64,000 nucleotides of DNA, from NCBI RefSeq assembly GCF_005222695.1, contig NZ_STGG01000052.1, positions 24,359 to 88,358 of the forward strand, written 5' to 3'. Position numbers and translations under genes: made by a program. A model generated the notes under the pieces. The model made no database searches. It was not told where the DNA came from and saw nothing but the letters and a program-made list of their open reading frames with translations. Positions 45,733 through 56,342 of the stretch are shown piece after piece. The stretch is from Massilia sp. HP4 (GTDB lineage: Bacteria; Pseudomonadota; Gammaproteobacteria; Burkholderiales; Burkholderiaceae_D). Position 1 is the stretch's first letter, and each line of letters begins with the position of its first letter.

Positions 45733-46653
45733 TCAATCGGGAATATACAAGACCAGCCGGTCGTTAATCTGACGGAAAACTTGATGCGGCTGCTGCTTCG
45801 CCTGGGTCGCGATAGCTGCGGAAAACTCCTGGGTCAGACCCTGTGGTTCGGAATCGCTCGTGCGTAAGGAAAACGAGCTGCCCAATGATTGCCTCAGGCC
45901 TGCATCCCTCCAAAGAGCGGTAAAGCCGGCAACCTTGTTGGCCGCCTTCAATTTATTCAGCCGGTCGAAATCCCGTGAAGACGCCCACACCATGCCTGGT
46001 ACGCTCGACGACCTTGCCATGATCCAGCTGGCCCCAGTTCCTGCAGCAGGAGACATCTTCCAGTCGCTCGGATCGAACGGCGAGATCGGATAGCCATCCA
46101 GCGCGAAGATATGGGAATACAGTGAATTGATAAAAAACCCCAGGGTGTCCTCATGCATCGCAATGTCCATATTCCTGTTCCCGTCGCTGCCGATGGTCGG
46201 GAAAACCGCTTCAACATGAATCTTGAGCAATTGCAATGCCCCCCACCAGCCCGCATCAGCCGACAGAGGCCTGTTCGGCTCCGGGCGCTCATGGGGGTCG
46301 TCGCTGCGTTGGTCGGGGTTCATGCCCGCGAAACCGCCAAATTCCGGACTGGCGCACATCTTTGCATATCTCGCGGTCTGCGCAAGTCGGTCCGCGGGCG
46401 CCATACCGGTGCCGTCTATCTGCATTATGGCGGTCTTGTTATGAATGTTGAGCGCCATCGCCCTCAGGCATTTCCGGGCCAGCATGGCCGTGCTGGACGT
46501 TTGCTCCAGATGCAGGGCAGCGTAAGCGCACACGTAGGCAATCGTGAAGTAGTAACGCACCGGGAGCACATGGTGGTAAGTCCAGGAGCCCAGACGCGGG
46601 GTCTGCGAATTCATTTGAGCACGAGTTTGCTGGTTTAGCTGGATCGTTAGCAT
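45733..46653 (-). CDS. Unknown protein between clpV and vgrG, candidate T6SS cargo-related
   Basis: This 306-residue protein matches no family I recognise. It has no signal peptide and no clear transmembrane segment, although residues 30-48 (PVRYYFTIAYVCAYAALHL) are moderately hydrophobic. It is rich in His, Trp and Met. Notable segments are ADAGWWGALQLLKIHVEAVF (about 134-153) and NMDIAMHEDTLGFFINSLYSHIF (about 161-183). ATG 46653 has AAAGGA upstream; an in-frame ATG at 46614 is an alternative. GC content is visibly lower than in the surrounding tss genes. Position between clpV and vgrG, next to a C39-like peptidase gene, suggests an effector, adaptor or immunity function, but this is inference from position only. 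Confidence 0.72.
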   Translation of the reverse strand: MLTIQLNQQTRAQMNSQTPRLGSWTYHHVLPVRYYFTIAYVCAYAALHLEQTSSTAMLARKCLRAMALNIHNKTAIMQIDGTGMAPADRLAQTARYAKMCASPEFGGFAGMNPDQRSDDPHERPEPNRPLSADAGWWGALQLLKIHVEAVFPTIGSDGNRNMDIAMHEDTLGFFINSLYSHIFALDGYPISPFDPSDWKMSPAAGTGASWIMARSSSVPGMVWASSRDFDRLNKLKAANKVAGFTALWRDAGLRQSLGSSFSLRTSDSEPQGLTQEFSAAIATQAKQQPHQVFRQINDRLVLYIPD

Positions 46654-46885
46654 GCGCGGTTTTTCCTTTATGGTGCAACGTTACTGCCCAAGTATCGTTT
46701 GGCGAAAACGAGCCGTTCCCGGTTGGTCGACAGGACACGGGCCGGAATGGCGCATGCCAGAGATCGAGCCATGCGCGCTATCCTTGAAGAGATACGCCAA
46801 CCCGCAGCGCGTGGATGCGGCGCAGGTGGGGGCCAATATGCGGAAATGTCGAGAAATATCGGGAATGGCCTGACAGGCCAGGCAT

Positions 46886-46926
46886 GCGGCGGGCGGCGGG
46901 CGGCGGGCGGCGGGCGGCGGGCGGCG
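46886..46926. repeat. Heptanucleotide tandem repeat (GCGGCGG, about 5.9 copies)
   Basis: Five perfect copies of GCGGCGG plus six bases of a sixth run without interruption. The tract begins just downstream of the C39-like gene stop, in the spacer before the 306-residue gene on the minus strand. Seven is not a multiple of three, but the tract is outside any credible coding frame. Confidence 0.95.
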
Positions 46927-46949
46927 ATCAGATTGCCTGTGGTGGGCGA

Positions 46950-47552
46950 TCAGGTGATCAGGATGGCGACGCCGGTATCCGCATAAAAGACGCGATCGGT
47001 TTTTTGTGCCTGGATCAAGCTTGCGAGATTGGGCGAATTCTGTCCTGTCGCAGGATCCATGATCGAACCGTCAGGCCGCATCATTACATAATGCAATCCT
47101 GTCGCCGGTATCCAGCTGTCGTCATCGCCGACACGCATTACCTTCAGCAAACGCTGGCCGCTACCAGGTCTTGGCGCCTCTTTGCGCACGAGCACGGTAC
47201 CATTGGCTTGTGCATTGGACTCTTCGTTACCGTACAGCCGCAACAGCGTGACCCCGAGGATACCCGGAGGGACGAAAGCGATCGTCGTCAAACCGAGTCC
47301 ACGCGCTGCCTTGCCAATCAGGCTCGGCAACGAGTATCCGTTGGCCGCCGAAGGAAAACCATTTGCGCCGGATGTGACTGCATAGATCAGGTTTTCGCAG
47401 CCCTTGTCCGGGGATTCCATGGCATGCGAGAGATGCCACGTGGAATGCACGTTGGTATCCTCTGGAATAAGGGTCTTGCCAAGTTCGATAGCAGCACACA
47501 TCAAGCTGGCTGCACCGCAGGAATTTGGAAACGTTTGTCGATATTTTTGCAT
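46950..47552 (-). CDS. C39-like cysteine peptidase fold protein, candidate T6SS effector
   Basis: This 200-residue protein begins RQTFPNSCGAASLMCA, the hallmark of papain-like C39-type peptidases. It has a presumed oxyanion Gln (Q6), nucleophile C12, then H154 in TGLHYVMM and D166 in SIMDPATG at the expected spacing for the Cys-His-Asp triad. There is no signal peptide, no ABC-transporter domain and no double-glycine substrate nearby, so it is not a bacteriocin exporter. It lies between clpV and vgrG, the same strand as all tss genes, in lower-GC DNA. By position and fold it is a candidate effector that cleaves a target in rival cells. A housekeeping peptidase cannot be excluded. No strong Shine-Dalgarno precedes ATG 47552. 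Confidence 0.75.
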   Translation of the reverse strand: MQKYRQTFPNSCGAASLMCAAIELGKTLIPEDTNVHSTWHLSHAMESPDKGCENLIYAVTSGANGFPSAANGYSLPSLIGKAARGLGLTTIAFVPPGILGVTLLRLYGNEESNAQANGTVLVRKEAPRPGSGQRLLKVMRVGDDDSWIPATGLHYVMMRPDGSIMDPATGQNSPNLASLIQAQKTDRVFYADTGVAILIT

Positions 47553-47682
47553 GGTTAAAAATCAATCAGAAATTTGTGACCTCGAATATCGTCAGCACTT
47601 CCTCGACGCGTTGAACAATGCATACGATTCGATGGCATGCTCCTTGCGTCGCCACCAGTCCATCCCGGTGCATGCCCGAGCG

Positions 47683-50319
<2,637 letters not shown>

Positions 50320-50338
50320 GGTCGGTTCTTTCGTGAAG

Positions 50339-51346
50339 TCAGCCCGCGTGGGCTGACGGATTGATCAACAGATCGCTGGCGTCGCGCGCGGCCGGGCCGC
50401 TGGCGAGCCAGGTGGTCCAGCCGAGCTGCATGCCGCCCAGCGCCAGGCGCGGTACTTCCGCGCGCGCCAGCACCAGGCGCAGGTCCCAGTCGAGCGCCAG
50501 GCCGGCATAGCCGTTCACCCAGTCGACCAGGCGGCGCAGGCTGGCGCCGCCTGGCAGCAGGCGCCGGTAGGCGGGATAGTCGAGCGGGCCGATCACGAGA
50601 CGGAATCCATGCTGGCGGTCCCAGACCCGGGTGCCGAGCACGGTGGAGGCGCCGAGGCGGTTGCCGTGGTCCTGCATGCCCATGCGGCTCTGGCCTTCGG
50701 GCGGGATCGGCATCCAGCGGCCGACGAACTGCTCGAGTTCCACCGGCGCCTTGAAGTAGGCCCGCAGGATCGCCGCCAGGCCCGAGGCCGGGCGGCGCCC
50801 GTTGGCCATCAGGCCGGCGAAATGCAGCTTGGCGAAGTCGCCGATCTCGTCGCGCCCGCGCAGCGCCGGGGTGCCGATGCCGAACAGGCTGCCGACGTAG
50901 TCGCCGAAGCGGTCGCTCTCGGGCCGGTCCAGGCTGGTCGCCGGATCGGCGCTGGCGCGGGCGCGATAGAACAGCGACACCATCCGGTGGTGGAACACGT
51001 CCAGGAAAGCGACCAGGGTGGCGTCGCGGTGATTGCGCATGCGCTCGCGGGCATACTCGGTGATGTGCAAGGGCAGCGGCCCGTTGGCGCCGAGCAGGCC
51101 CATGAAGTTCACCGTCAGGCGCGGGCGTGTTTCGCCCGAAGCCGGCGTCACTCCAGCCAGTGCGCCCGGTTCGAAGCCGAGCGACGGGTCCTGGCCGAAG
51201 CGCACCGCGTCGTCGCGCGGGCGCAGCGAAGCGCCGATGCGCGGCTGGCCGGGATGCGCGTTTTCCAGCAGGCGCAGGGCCTGGTAGAAATCCATGCCGG
51301 CGCCGGCGCGCTCGATGCGGCTTTCGGTTTCTACAGGATCGCGCAT
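50339..51346 (-). CDS. tssG: T6SS baseplate protein TssG
   Basis: This 335-residue protein has the family stretch FYQALRLLENAHPGQPRIG near 20-38, FMGLLGANGPLPLHITEY near 81-98, and a C-terminal TssF-contacting domain. One TssG with two TssF form the baseplate wedge. The open frame continues upstream to 51886 inside tssF; the ATG at 51346, overlapping the tssF end by 16 bp, is the natural start. Confidence 0.94.
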   Translation of the reverse strand: MRDPVETESRIERAGAGMDFYQALRLLENAHPGQPRIGASLRPRDDAVRFGQDPSLGFEPGALAGVTPASGETRPRLTVNFMGLLGANGPLPLHITEYARERMRNHRDATLVAFLDVFHHRMVSLFYRARASADPATSLDRPESDRFGDYVGSLFGIGTPALRGRDEIGDFAKLHFAGLMANGRRPASGLAAILRAYFKAPVELEQFVGRWMPIPPEGQSRMGMQDHGNRLGASTVLGTRVWDRQHGFRLVIGPLDYPAYRRLLPGGASLRRLVDWVNGYAGLALDWDLRLVLARAEVPRLALGGMQLGWTTWLASGPAARDASDLLINPSAHAG

Positions 51347-53211
51347 GCGCCTCCCTGCGCCGGCCAGCGCATGATCTCGCCGCGGCCGACGGTGCGCACC
51401 ACGGTCTCGGTGAACGCGTTGATCGACACATACTGGGCAAAGAAATGGCTCAGCACCGCGCCCAGCACGAAGGCGCCGGCGCCCTCGAAGGCGGCGTCGT
51501 CCATGGTGACCGTGATCTCCAGGCCGCGTCCGAAGGCGATCGGGCCGGGCCCCGGCAGGCGCCGGGTGACCTTGCGCGCCGCCACCGAGCGTACGCCCTC
51601 GACCTGGCGCGCGCCGGCGACGTCGAGCGGATGGCAGTACAACGCCAGCAGTTCGCGCAGTGCGCGCGCGCCCTGCTCCGGATCGGTGTCGACCAGCGAC
51701 AGGTAGTTCAGCGACAGCTGGTTGATCAGGCGCCAGGCATTGCCGCCCTCGGCGAACGAGGGAAACGGCTGGCTCGGCCCGCCCAGCACCCGCACTGCCC
51801 GCACCGGCCCGCCCTGCTCCAGGATGAAATCGGTCTTGCCGACGCCAAGCGGCATCGACAGCGGCAGGTCGCGGTTGGTGCACCACAGCTCCAGACCGAG
51901 TTGGCGCAGGTCGTGGCGGTATGGCGCTTCGCGCGCGTCGACCAGGGAGACATAGGTCTCGCTGCCGATGTAGGACGAGCGCGGTCCGCGCTGGTGCTGG
52001 CGCTGCGACAGCACGCGCGGCTCGCGCCGGATCTGGTAATAGGCCTGCCCGGCCGCACTCGCAGACCCGGGGTCGCGCGCGGCGTACATCGGCTGGAATT
52101 CCTGCTCGGCGCCGGCGCCGCTGCCGTAGCCGGTCACGCGGGCGACCTGGTGCACCTCGAAGTCCATGGGGCGCGTGCGGTCGGCCAGCACGTGGTATTC
52201 GGCGCGGTCGGTGCCCAGGTCGATGCGGTCGGCGCGGCGCTGGAACAGGTTCACGGCCGGCGTGCAGTTGAGCGCGATATTGCTGGCGTCGAGCACCTGT
52301 TCGAGGCGCGCATCGCCCTGCGCCAGCAGCACCACGATCTCGATTTCATGCTCGGCGCAGGCGGCCACTGCCGGGCCCAGGCCGCACAGCTCGACGAACA
52401 GGAAGCGCTGCGCGAAGGCGAAGTATTCCTGCAGCAGGCGGTAGCCCTGGAAGCTGCGCTGGCCGCTGGGCAGCAGCGCATCGTCCTCGCCGAAGCCGCG
52501 CGGCAGCAGGGCCGTCTTCGGCAGCCGCAGGTGATGACCGGGGCGGCTGCCCGGCAGCACCAGCACGCCCTCGACCGCGCCCACGAGTTGTTCGTAGACC
52601 CGGCCCGGCAAGTCGTCGCCGCCGCGCAGGTGCAGCGCCAGGCGATCCAGGGCGAGTGCGCTGAACGGCGCGTCGTTGGTGGTACGCAGGCGCAGGCGCA
52701 GCCCGGCGCGCACCTCGTGCGGCAAGCGCGCGTCAACGCCCTCGATGCGGCCGCCATGCGCAAACAAGCGTGCTTCCGTCAATTCGACCGGCCACAGCGT
52801 CACCTCGTGCGCGGTGCGGTATTCGCAGGCGGTGGCGTCGTCCTTGCCCAGCACACTGCGCAGAGCCGCGCCGCGCGGCACGCGGTAGCCCGCGTCCAGG
52901 GCGGGGTCGGCCAGGTCGGGCTGCAGCTGCACGATCGCCATCGACGGCATCGGCGCCAGGAAATGCGGATAGACGAGTTCGGACAGGTGCTGGGTAAAGC
53001 GCGGGAATTCGGCGTCGATCTTCATCTGCACGCGCGCCGCCATGAAGGCAAAGCCCTCCAGCAGGCGCTCGACGTAGGGATCGGCGCAGTCGAAGCCTTC
53101 CAGGCCCAGGCGCCCGGCGATCTTGGGATATTGGGCCGCGAACTCGCCACCCATCTCGCGCAGGTGTTGCAGTTCCTGGCTGTAGTAGCGCAGCAGGCGT
53201 GGATTGGTCAT
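51331..53211 (-). CDS. tssF: T6SS baseplate protein TssF
   Basis: This 626-residue wedge subunit opens with RLLRYYSQELQHLREMGGEF, the classic TssF N-terminus, followed by YPKIAGRLGLEG and DPYVERLLEGFAFM. The start at 53211 overlaps the tssE stop by four bases (ATGA). Its 3' end overlaps tssG by 16 bp. Length and order tssE-tssF-tssG are standard. Confidence 0.95.
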   Translation of the reverse strand: MTNPRLLRYYSQELQHLREMGGEFAAQYPKIAGRLGLEGFDCADPYVERLLEGFAFMAARVQMKIDAEFPRFTQHLSELVYPHFLAPMPSMAIVQLQPDLADPALDAGYRVPRGAALRSVLGKDDATACEYRTAHEVTLWPVELTEARLFAHGGRIEGVDARLPHEVRAGLRLRLRTTNDAPFSALALDRLALHLRGGDDLPGRVYEQLVGAVEGVLVLPGSRPGHHLRLPKTALLPRGFGEDDALLPSGQRSFQGYRLLQEYFAFAQRFLFVELCGLGPAVAACAEHEIEIVVLLAQGDARLEQVLDASNIALNCTPAVNLFQRRADRIDLGTDRAEYHVLADRTRPMDFEVHQVARVTGYGSGAGAEQEFQPMYAARDPGSASAAGQAYYQIRREPRVLSQRQHQRGPRSSYIGSETYVSLVDAREAPYRHDLRQLGLELWCTNRDLPLSMPLGVGKTDFILEQGGPVRAVRVLGGPSQPFPSFAEGGNAWRLINQLSLNYLSLVDTDPEQGARALRELLALYCHPLDVAGARQVEGVRSVAARKVTRRLPGPGPIAFGRGLEITVTMDDAAFEGAGAFVLGAVLSHFFAQYVSINAFTETVVRTVGRGEIMRWPAQGGACAIL

Positions 53212-53714
53212 GGCAGCGCGGCCCCGGTATCGACCAGGCTGAGCTGGCCCAGGTCCAGGTCGAGCTCCGTCTTCAGGTAGAGGCGTTCCGGATAGGGCTG
53301 GGCCCACAGGTCGGCCTGGATCTCGAACACGATCTTGCTGACCGCGTCTCTCGCGGCCATGGCCTTGACCGACACCGATGAACGGATCAGGCGCGGCTCG
53401 AAATCCCAGATCGCCTGGCGGATGGCGCGCTCGAAATCGGCGCCATCCATGCTGGCCAGCGCCACGCCCGAGATCGCAGGCAATCCGTAGTTGAGCACCG
53501 AGCCGGCCAGGTGGGGCATGGCCGTCAGCGCGCCGGTCGACGCCAGGTTGGTGGTGTTGAGCAGCCAGGCCAGGTCGCGCAGCACGCCCTCGCGCAAGCC
53601 GCGCCCGGACAGGACGCGGTGCTCGCGTGCCTCGACCGCCTTGTCGGGCTCGTGGTCGGTGAGGCGGTCCAGCAGCGAAGGCTGCAACCGCTCGCGTGGC
53701 GCCAGCTCTGTCAT
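53208..53714 (-). CDS. tssE: T6SS baseplate protein TssE (gp25-like)
   Basis: This 168-residue gp25-like protein links the baseplate wedge to the first sheath ring. LLDRLTDHEP near the N-terminus, a central LAWLLNTTNL and the C-terminal IVFEIQADLW are as expected. It overlaps tssF by four bases and lies 6 bp after hcp. Confidence 0.94.
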   Translation of the reverse strand: MTELAPRERLQPSLLDRLTDHEPDKAVEAREHRVLSGRGLREGVLRDLAWLLNTTNLASTGALTAMPHLAGSVLNYGLPAISGVALASMDGADFERAIRQAIWDFEPRLIRSSVSVKAMAARDAVSKIVFEIQADLWAQPYPERLYLKTELDLDLGQLSLVDTGAALP

Positions 53715-53720
53715 TTAAGC

Positions 53721-54215
53721 TCAGGCCTCGGCGTTGTTGCCGGCGATGTCGTAGCTGAAGGTCTTTTCGGCGGCCATCGTGCCCTTGACCTCTTGCGGGG
53801 TGTAGGCAAATTTGACCTTGCCAAAGTTGAGCGTGACATTCTCGGTCAGGCGGTCCTCGCCGCCGCTGCCGCCGGTCGAGATCGAGGTCACCAGCACCTC
53901 TTCCATCGTGATCATGATGTACTGCTTCTGGCCCTCTCCGGCCTTGCGCACCATCAGCACGGCCTTGTCGACGTGGGTGCCCTTGGCCAGGGCGGTCATC
54001 AGCGCATTGGTCGCGCTGTCGACATACTTGGTGAACGACAGGTCCTGGAAGCTGGCCTTGCCCGAGCCACCGCCGCCGCCCATGTGGGTGGTGCCCGACT
54101 GGCTCATGCCCCAGCTCCAGGCCAGCACGTCGATGTCGCCGGCCGGGCCCTGCTGCTTGTCGCGCGACTCGCCCTTGATGGTGCCGCCCATATTGATGAA
54201 CATATCTACTGCCAT
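53721..54215 (-). CDS. hcp: T6SS tube protein Hcp (TssD)
   Basis: This 164-residue protein forms hexameric rings of the inner tube and can carry small effectors in its lumen. AVDMFINMGGTIKGES at the start, a Gly-rich loop (MGGGGGSGKASFQ) and FSYDIAGNNAEA at the end are typical of the Hcp1 group. The ATG at 54215 follows AAGGAGAAGCGAC, a strong ribosome site. A GC-rich hairpin lies 17 bp upstream in the tssC-hcp spacer. Confidence 0.95.
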   Translation of the reverse strand: MAVDMFINMGGTIKGESRDKQQGPAGDIDVLAWSWGMSQSGTTHMGGGGGSGKASFQDLSFTKYVDSATNALMTALAKGTHVDKAVLMVRKAGEGQKQYIMITMEEVLVTSISTGGSGGEDRLTENVTLNFGKVKFAYTPQEVKGTMAAEKTFSYDIAGNNAEA

Positions 54216-54232
54216 GTCGCTTCTCCTTTGAT

Positions 54233-54253
54233 GCCGGCGCCCACGGCGCCGGC
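54233..54253 (-). promoter_or_regulatory. Intercistronic hairpin between tssC and hcp
   Basis: GCCGGCGCC and GGCGCCGGC form a perfect 9-bp stem with a 3-nt loop in the 55-bp spacer. There is no T-run, so it is not a standard terminator. It may be an RNA-processing or stabilising element raising hcp relative to its neighbours. Confidence 0.6.
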
Positions 54254-54270
54254 GGGGGTTGAATGAAAAA

Positions 54271-55764
54271 TCAGGTCGCAGCCGAAGGCAGCCTGGAGAC
54301 CAGGCGCAGTGACACGGTCAGTCCTTCGAGCTGGTAATGCGGCCGCAGGAAGAACTGGGCGCTGTAGTAGCCCGGGTTGTCCTCGACTTCCTGCAGCATG
54401 ACCTCGGCCGCCGCCAGCGGCTTCCTGGCCTTGGTCGCTTCGCTCGAATTGGCCGGATCGCCGTCCACGTACTGCATGATCCAGTGCGTCAGCCAGCGTT
54501 CCATGTCGTCGCGCTCCTTGAACGAGCCGATCTTGTCGCGCACGATGCACTTGAGGTAGTGGGCGAAGCGGCAGGTCGCGAACAGGTAAGGCAGGCGCGC
54601 GCCGAGGTTGGCGTTGGCGGTGGCCGCAGGGTCGTCGTATTCGGCCGGCTTGTGCAGCGACTGCGCGCCGATGAAGGCGGCGATGTCGCTGTTCTTCTTG
54701 TGCACCAGCGGCATGAAGCCGTTCCTGGCCAGTTCGGCCTCGCGCCGGTCGCTGATCGCGATCTCGGTCGGGCAGGTCATGTCGACGCCGCCGTCGTCGG
54801 TCGGGAAGGTATGCACCGGCAGGTTCTCGACCACCCCGCCCGACTCGATGCCGCGGATCTGGGTACACCAGCCGTAATGCTTGAACGAGCGGTTGATGTT
54901 GACCGCCATGGCATAGGCCGCGTTGGCCCAGGTGAAGTCGGTCGCGCCCGGCGCGCCGGTGGTCTCTTCGAAATCGAATTCTTCGACCGGGTTGGTCTTG
55001 GCGCCATATGGCGCGCGCGCCAGGAAGCGCGGCATGGCCAGGCCGACGTAGCGCGCATCCTCGGATTCGCGGAAAGCGCGCCAGGCGGCGTGCTCCGGGG
55101 TATGGAACAGCTTGGTCAGGTCGCGCGGATTGGCCAGCTCCTGCCAGGAATCCATCAGCATGACGCTGGGGTCGGCGGCGCCGATCAAGGGCGCATGCGC
55201 GGCCGCCGACACCTTCGCCATCTGTGCCAGGAGCTCGACGTCGGGCCCGCTGTTATCGAAATAGTAGTCGGCCACGAAGGCGCCGTACGGCTCGCCGCCG
55301 AACTGGCCATACTCTTCTTCGTACAGCTTCTTGAACACCGGGCTCTGGTCCCAGGCCACGCCCTTGTACTTGCGCAGCGTTTTATGCAGCTCGTTCTTCG
55401 AGATGTTCAGGACGCGGATCTTGAGCATCTCGTCGGTCTCGGTATTGCTGACCAGGTGATGCAGGCCGCGCCAGGCGCTTTCCACCGCCTGGAAGCGGCT
55501 GTCGTGCAGGATGTGGTTGATCTGCGTGGTCAGCTTGCGGTCGATCGCGGCGACCAGGCCCTCGATCGTGGCCAGCACGTCGCTGCCGACCACCGTGGCA
55601 TCCTGCAAGGCCTGCTGGGCCAGGGTGCGCACGGCGTTGTCGACCGCATCGCGCGCCTTGTCGGTGCGCGGCTTGAATTCCTGCTGCAGCAGGGCCGCGA
55701 AATCGCTCGCGGCAAACGTGGCGTCGGACAGGGACGCGTCCAGCGCCTGGGTTGCGGTGGCCAT
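54271..55764 (-). CDS. tssC: T6SS sheath protein TssC (VipB)
   Basis: This 497-residue large sheath subunit has the conserved VESAWRGLHHLVSNTE near 100-115, the core FGGEPYGAFVADYYFD near 155-170 and PYGAKTNPVEEFDFEE near 254-269. A C-terminal HYQLEGLTVSLRLVSRLP strand interlocks with TssB. Length and order immediately after tssB (3-bp spacer) are standard. Confidence 0.96.
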   Translation of the reverse strand: MATATQALDASLSDATFAASDFAALLQQEFKPRTDKARDAVDNAVRTLAQQALQDATVVGSDVLATIEGLVAAIDRKLTTQINHILHDSRFQAVESAWRGLHHLVSNTETDEMLKIRVLNISKNELHKTLRKYKGVAWDQSPVFKKLYEEEYGQFGGEPYGAFVADYYFDNSGPDVELLAQMAKVSAAAHAPLIGAADPSVMLMDSWQELANPRDLTKLFHTPEHAAWRAFRESEDARYVGLAMPRFLARAPYGAKTNPVEEFDFEETTGAPGATDFTWANAAYAMAVNINRSFKHYGWCTQIRGIESGGVVENLPVHTFPTDDGGVDMTCPTEIAISDRREAELARNGFMPLVHKKNSDIAAFIGAQSLHKPAEYDDPAATANANLGARLPYLFATCRFAHYLKCIVRDKIGSFKERDDMERWLTHWIMQYVDGDPANSSEATKARKPLAAAEVMLQEVEDNPGYYSAQFFLRPHYQLEGLTVSLRLVSRLPSAAT

Positions 55765-55767
55765 GGC

Positions 55768-56310
55768 TTATCCTTGTGGCGGTTGGTCGGCGTCGCCCGT
55801 CGGCGCGGCGGTATCGAAGGGCTTGGGCTCGGCGGCCAGCGCCTGCATCAGGGCCGGATTGCCCATCAGCTTCGCTATCAGGTCTTCGGCGCCGGTCTTG
55901 CCGTCCATATAGGTCAGCAGGTTGGTGAGCTGGCTGCGCGCTTCGAGCAGGGTGCGCAGCGGATCGACCTTGCGCGCGATCGCGCCGGGCGTGAAATCGT
56001 CCAGGCTCTCGAAGGTGATGTCCAGCGCGAGGCTGCCTTCGCCGGTGAGGGTGTTGGGCACCGTCGTCACCACGCGCGGCTTCATCGATTTGAGGCGCTC
56101 GTCGAAGTTGTCGATGTCGATCTCGAGGAACTTGCGCTCGGCCACCGGCGCGAGCGGCTCGGCGGGCGTGCCCGACAGGTCGGAAAACACGCCCATCACG
56201 AAGGGCAGTTGCACCTTCTTCTCGGCGCCATAGGCTTCGACGTCGTATTCGATCTGCACCCGCGGCGCACGGTTGCGCGCGATGAACTTCTGACTGCTTT
56301 CTTTAGCCAC
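55768..56310 (-). CDS. tssB: T6SS sheath protein TssB (VipA)
   Basis: This 180-residue small sheath subunit has KFIARNRAPRVQIEYDVE near 8-25, VMGVFSDLSG near 39-48 and the C-terminal helices that pair with TssC. A short Pro/Asp tail ends the protein. It is 3 bp upstream of tssC and 32 bp downstream of tssA. Confidence 0.95.
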   Translation of the reverse strand: MAKESSQKFIARNRAPRVQIEYDVEAYGAEKKVQLPFVMGVFSDLSGTPAEPLAPVAERKFLEIDIDNFDERLKSMKPRVVTTVPNTLTGEGSLALDITFESLDDFTPGAIARKVDPLRTLLEARSQLTNLLTYMDGKTGAEDLIAKLMGNPALMQALAAEPKPFDTAAPTGDADQPPQG

Positions 56311-56342
56311 GATAAGACTCCATTCAAATGTGGGACATGTGT

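Noticed and set aside
46886..46926. CRISPR-like array
   Set aside because: The units are 7 bp and directly abutting with no spacers, so it is a simple tandem repeat.
46815..47558. Plus-strand open frame containing the GCGGCGG repeat
   Set aside because: Antisense to the C39-like gene, which has a recognisable catalytic layout; the repeat translates only to Gly/Arg/Ala filler.
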